Source: CAVPHV01 sp964465915 (GTDB lineage: Bacteria > Actinomycetota > Acidimicrobiia > Spongiisociales > UBA5794). From it: 14,256 nt of DNA. Position 1 is the first letter of the stretch. Each line of letters begins with the position of its first letter. Location: assembly GCA_964465915.1 (NCBI GenBank), contig CAYXMJ010000068.1, forward strand, positions 1 through 14,256. The letters are read 5' to 3'. Below the pieces are notes generated by a model. That model saw only the letters and a list, made by a program, of their open reading frames with translations. It ran no database searches and was not told the DNA's origin. Below, one piece after another: positions 12,977-14,256 of this stretch. Position numbers and translations under genes: made by a program.

Positions 12977-13974
12977 CGGCGCAGCGGGCGCACCGGGAGA
13001 CAGATGTCGACGAGCTGTTTGTTTGGATCGGTTGCCTCACGGCCGATGAAATAGCGCTCGTAGGGGTGTCGGTCGTCTGGTTCATAGCCGCTGTCGGGGA
13101 GCCACCCTCCGGCGAGCGCGTACCACGCTTCGGGATAGTCCTTCTCACCGAGTTCGTAGTGTCCGACCGCGTAGGTACCGCCATCGATGTCCATTTGCCC
13201 GACCTCACCGAAGGTTTCAGTGTCCGGGGGCACCGTGATGCATACGCTGACTCGCAGCCGATCGTCCTCAGTGATGCTCGGGTTGTCGTGGTACACCGCC
13301 AGCAGGCGGCTCTCGGCGCTCACCAGACCGCGCGGCTGCGCCCAGGTCATCAATCGGGTGAACAGGTCGGCGAAGACCTCACCGAGGCCTTGGTAGCGGC
13401 CGGTGTGGCGCACGTACGCGACGTGCAGACTGGGGATCTCCTCGACCGTGACGGTGGCCGGTTCGAGCGAGCCGCACCGAACCCTCCATTCGATGTTGCC
13501 GGACTCGGGGTCGAGGTTGGCCGCGGCTAACCCGTAGGCGGCGTTGACCGATCCGATGTTGCCGACCACGTCTCTGATGCTCTCACCGGGCTCACGCTGG
13601 TAGTCGCGGTAACCGCCACTTCTCCACTCGGTGGCGCTCATTCCAAATGCATCTTTGAAGGCGCGGGCAAACGACGACGGGTTCGTGAATCCGCAGTCCG
13701 CGCCGACGGTGGTGATGGAGCGGTCTGGGTGCTGCACTAGCAGCGTGGCAGCTCGTTCGACGCGTAGCCGGCCGATGAAGCGGCTCAGCGTCTCTCCGAC
13801 GAGCATGCCGAAGACGCGGTGGAAGTGATACGGCGAGAAATGGGCGACGTCGGCCAGCTTCGCCAGTGTTAGGTCGCCGGCGAGGTTGGCCTCGATGTAG
13901 TCGATGACGGCGTTGACCCGCTCGATGTAGACCGGCCGGTTGCCGATGTCCGGGGCTAAGTCGTTGTTTGCCAT
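12970..13974 (-). CDS. AraC-family transcriptional regulator with GyrI-like effector-binding domain
   Basis: This is a Rob-like regulator of 334 aa. Residues of about 19-120 form the double helix-turn-helix AraC domain. The first helix-turn-helix is around LTLAKLADVAHFSPYHFHRVF and the second around GFTNPSSFARAFKDAFGMSATEWR. Residues of about 165-334 resemble the GyrI-like/AraC effector-binding domain: EEIPSLHVAYVRHTGRYQGLGEV opens it, and YELGEKDYPEAWYALAGGWLPDSG and DICLPVRP close it. Such domains bind amphipathic or drug-like molecules. ATG 13974 has GAGGA about 5 nt upstream. A longer open frame to 14172 is rejected because the added part is not family-like. It lies on the same strand as the flavoprotein gene at the right edge. 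Its ligand and targets are unknown. Confidence 0.93.
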   Translation of the reverse strand: MANNDLAPDIGNRPVYIERVNAVIDYIEANLAGDLTLAKLADVAHFSPYHFHRVFGMLVGETLSRFIGRLRVERAATLLVQHPDRSITTVGADCGFTNPSSFARAFKDAFGMSATEWRSGGYRDYQREPGESIRDVVGNIGSVNAAYGLAAANLDPESGNIEWRVRCGSLEPATVTVEEIPSLHVAYVRHTGRYQGLGEVFADLFTRLMTWAQPRGLVSAESRLLAVYHDNPSITEDDRLRVSVCITVPPDTETFGEVGQMDIDGGTYAVGHYELGEKDYPEAWYALAGGWLPDSGYEPDDRHPYERYFIGREATDPNKQLVDICLPVRPLRRY

Positions 13975-14081
13975 GGTGTCCTCGACGGGGCGATCCCACG
14001 ATAACGGAGGGCGATACCGACTCCAGCAAGCCATCCCAACGCGACCGGCACCGACGCTACCGCGAGTCCTGCAAGATGCAC
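13956..14081 (-). CDS. Possible small single-helix membrane protein (tentative)
   Basis: On the minus strand, in the gap between the flavoprotein stop and the AraC start, GTG 14081 opens a 41-codon frame. It encodes HLAGLAVASVPVALGW then LAGVGIALRYRG, a convincing transmembrane segment followed by a basic, polar tail. It overlaps the AraC start by 19 bp. The frame is the same as that of the flavoprotein and stays open after its TGA. No good ribosome site precedes the GTG. Chance hydrophobic frames occur in GC-rich DNA, so this is a weak call. Confidence 0.25.
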   Translation of the reverse strand: MHLAGLAVASVPVALGWLAGVGIALRYRGIAPSRTPWQTTT

Positions 14082-14113
14082 ATCGCCGAATTGGCCGCCG
14101 ACGAGTAGCCGGG

Positions 14114-14128
14114 CGGCCCCCTGGGCCG
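14114..14128. terminator. GC hairpin after the flavoprotein stop
   Basis: CGGCCC (14114-14119) and GGGCCG (14123-14128) form a 6-bp stem with a 3-nt loop, directly after the minus-strand TGA at 14130. It has no T-run, so it would be an atypical terminator or a pause site. Confidence 0.3.
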
Positions 14129-14129
14129 T

Positions 14130-14256
14130 TCAGAAGTGGAATCGGGTCACATCGGTTGGGAACTCGAACCACGCCATCGCTTTGCGCGGGGTGAGTACTC
14201 GCAGGCCGCCGGAGTCGGGACCCTCCCAGCTTCCAGCCTCTGGCGTGTAGCCGAGT
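14130..14256 (-). CDS. C-terminal fragment of a PPOX-like (pyridoxamine 5'-phosphate oxidase-fold) protein
   Basis: Only the last 41 codons are inside the window; the gene enters from the right edge on the minus strand. The visible end includes GPDSGGLRVLTPRKAMAWF and then FPTDVTRFHF before TGA. A strand with PxR/K-x-AW-F followed by a terminal TRF/W-x-F is typical of pyridoxamine-phosphate-oxidase-fold FMN/F420 enzymes common in actinobacteria. The start, length and cofactor residues are outside the window, so the specific reaction is unknown. It is upstream of, and on the same strand as, the AraC-type gene, with a 155-bp gap. Confidence 0.55.
   Translation of the reverse strand, partial: LGYTPEAGSWEGPDSGGLRVLTPRKAMAWFEFPTDVTRFHF

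Noticed and set aside
1..14256. Mobile element, CRISPR, tRNA, toxin-antitoxin or defence island
   Set aside because: I found no transposase, integrase, terminal repeats, direct-repeat array or tRNA cloverleaf by reading. Nearly all of the sequence is assigned to ordinary genes.

Overview
The window is high-GC bacterial chromosome (roughly 60-65% G+C by eye, GC-rich third codon positions, several TTG/GTG/CTG starts, TANNNT-type -10 boxes). A group 1/2 sigma-70 factor, a family 5 uracil-DNA glycosylase, the order sufD-Rieske-sufC and a PPOX-like C-terminus all fit an actinobacterium. An Acidimicrobiia-like lineage is my guess, but no marker here proves it. No insertion sequence, prophage, CRISPR array, tRNA or rRNA was recognised, and genes are tightly packed.

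Layout from left to right. (1) 1-876, minus: a principal-type sigma factor that runs off the left edge, with its own promoter. (2) 1013-3261, plus: a secreted lipoprotein with a glycoside-hydrolase-like barrel, overlapping a family 5 uracil-DNA glycosylase by GTGA. (3) 3242-3856, minus: an exported M23 peptidase, converging on the glycosylase with a 20-bp tail overlap. (4) 4076-6473, plus: sufD, a Rieske ferredoxin and sufC joined by two ATGA overlaps, with no sufB, sufS or sufU nearby. These are followed by a small membrane protein whose best start is CTG, and by a Sir2 deacylase overlapping it by 14 bp. (5) 7781-9169, plus: class II fumarase. (6) 9170-9581: a structured stretch with a nested hairpin of about 90 nt, then a 71-codon gene containing a perfect 15-bp hairpin. 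(7) 9582-12367, plus: an MFS transporter 20 nt upstream of nicotinate phosphoribosyltransferase (pncB). (8) 12488-12976, plus: a short TrmO/TsaA-family gene behind a leader stem-loop. (9) 12970-14256, minus: an AraC-type regulator with a GyrI-like sensor domain, then the C-terminus of a PPOX-like flavoprotein at the right edge.

Functional links. SufD and SufC are the scaffold and ATPase of Fe-S cluster assembly, and the Rieske protein may donate electrons or be a client. The glycosylase, the Rieske protein and possibly other products are Fe-S proteins. Sir2 consumes NAD+ and PncB rebuilds it from nicotinate, so the MFS transporter next to pncB is a candidate niacin carrier.

Most of the window is ordinary housekeeping sequence. 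I do not see a clear new defence or biosynthetic system. The least explained part is 9170-9581, with two strong RNA-hairpin signals around a small Cys/His-containing protein. The other items worth checking are the CTG start at 6501, the stripped-down suf cluster, the leader structures at 12384-12471 and a possible small membrane ORF at 13956-14081.
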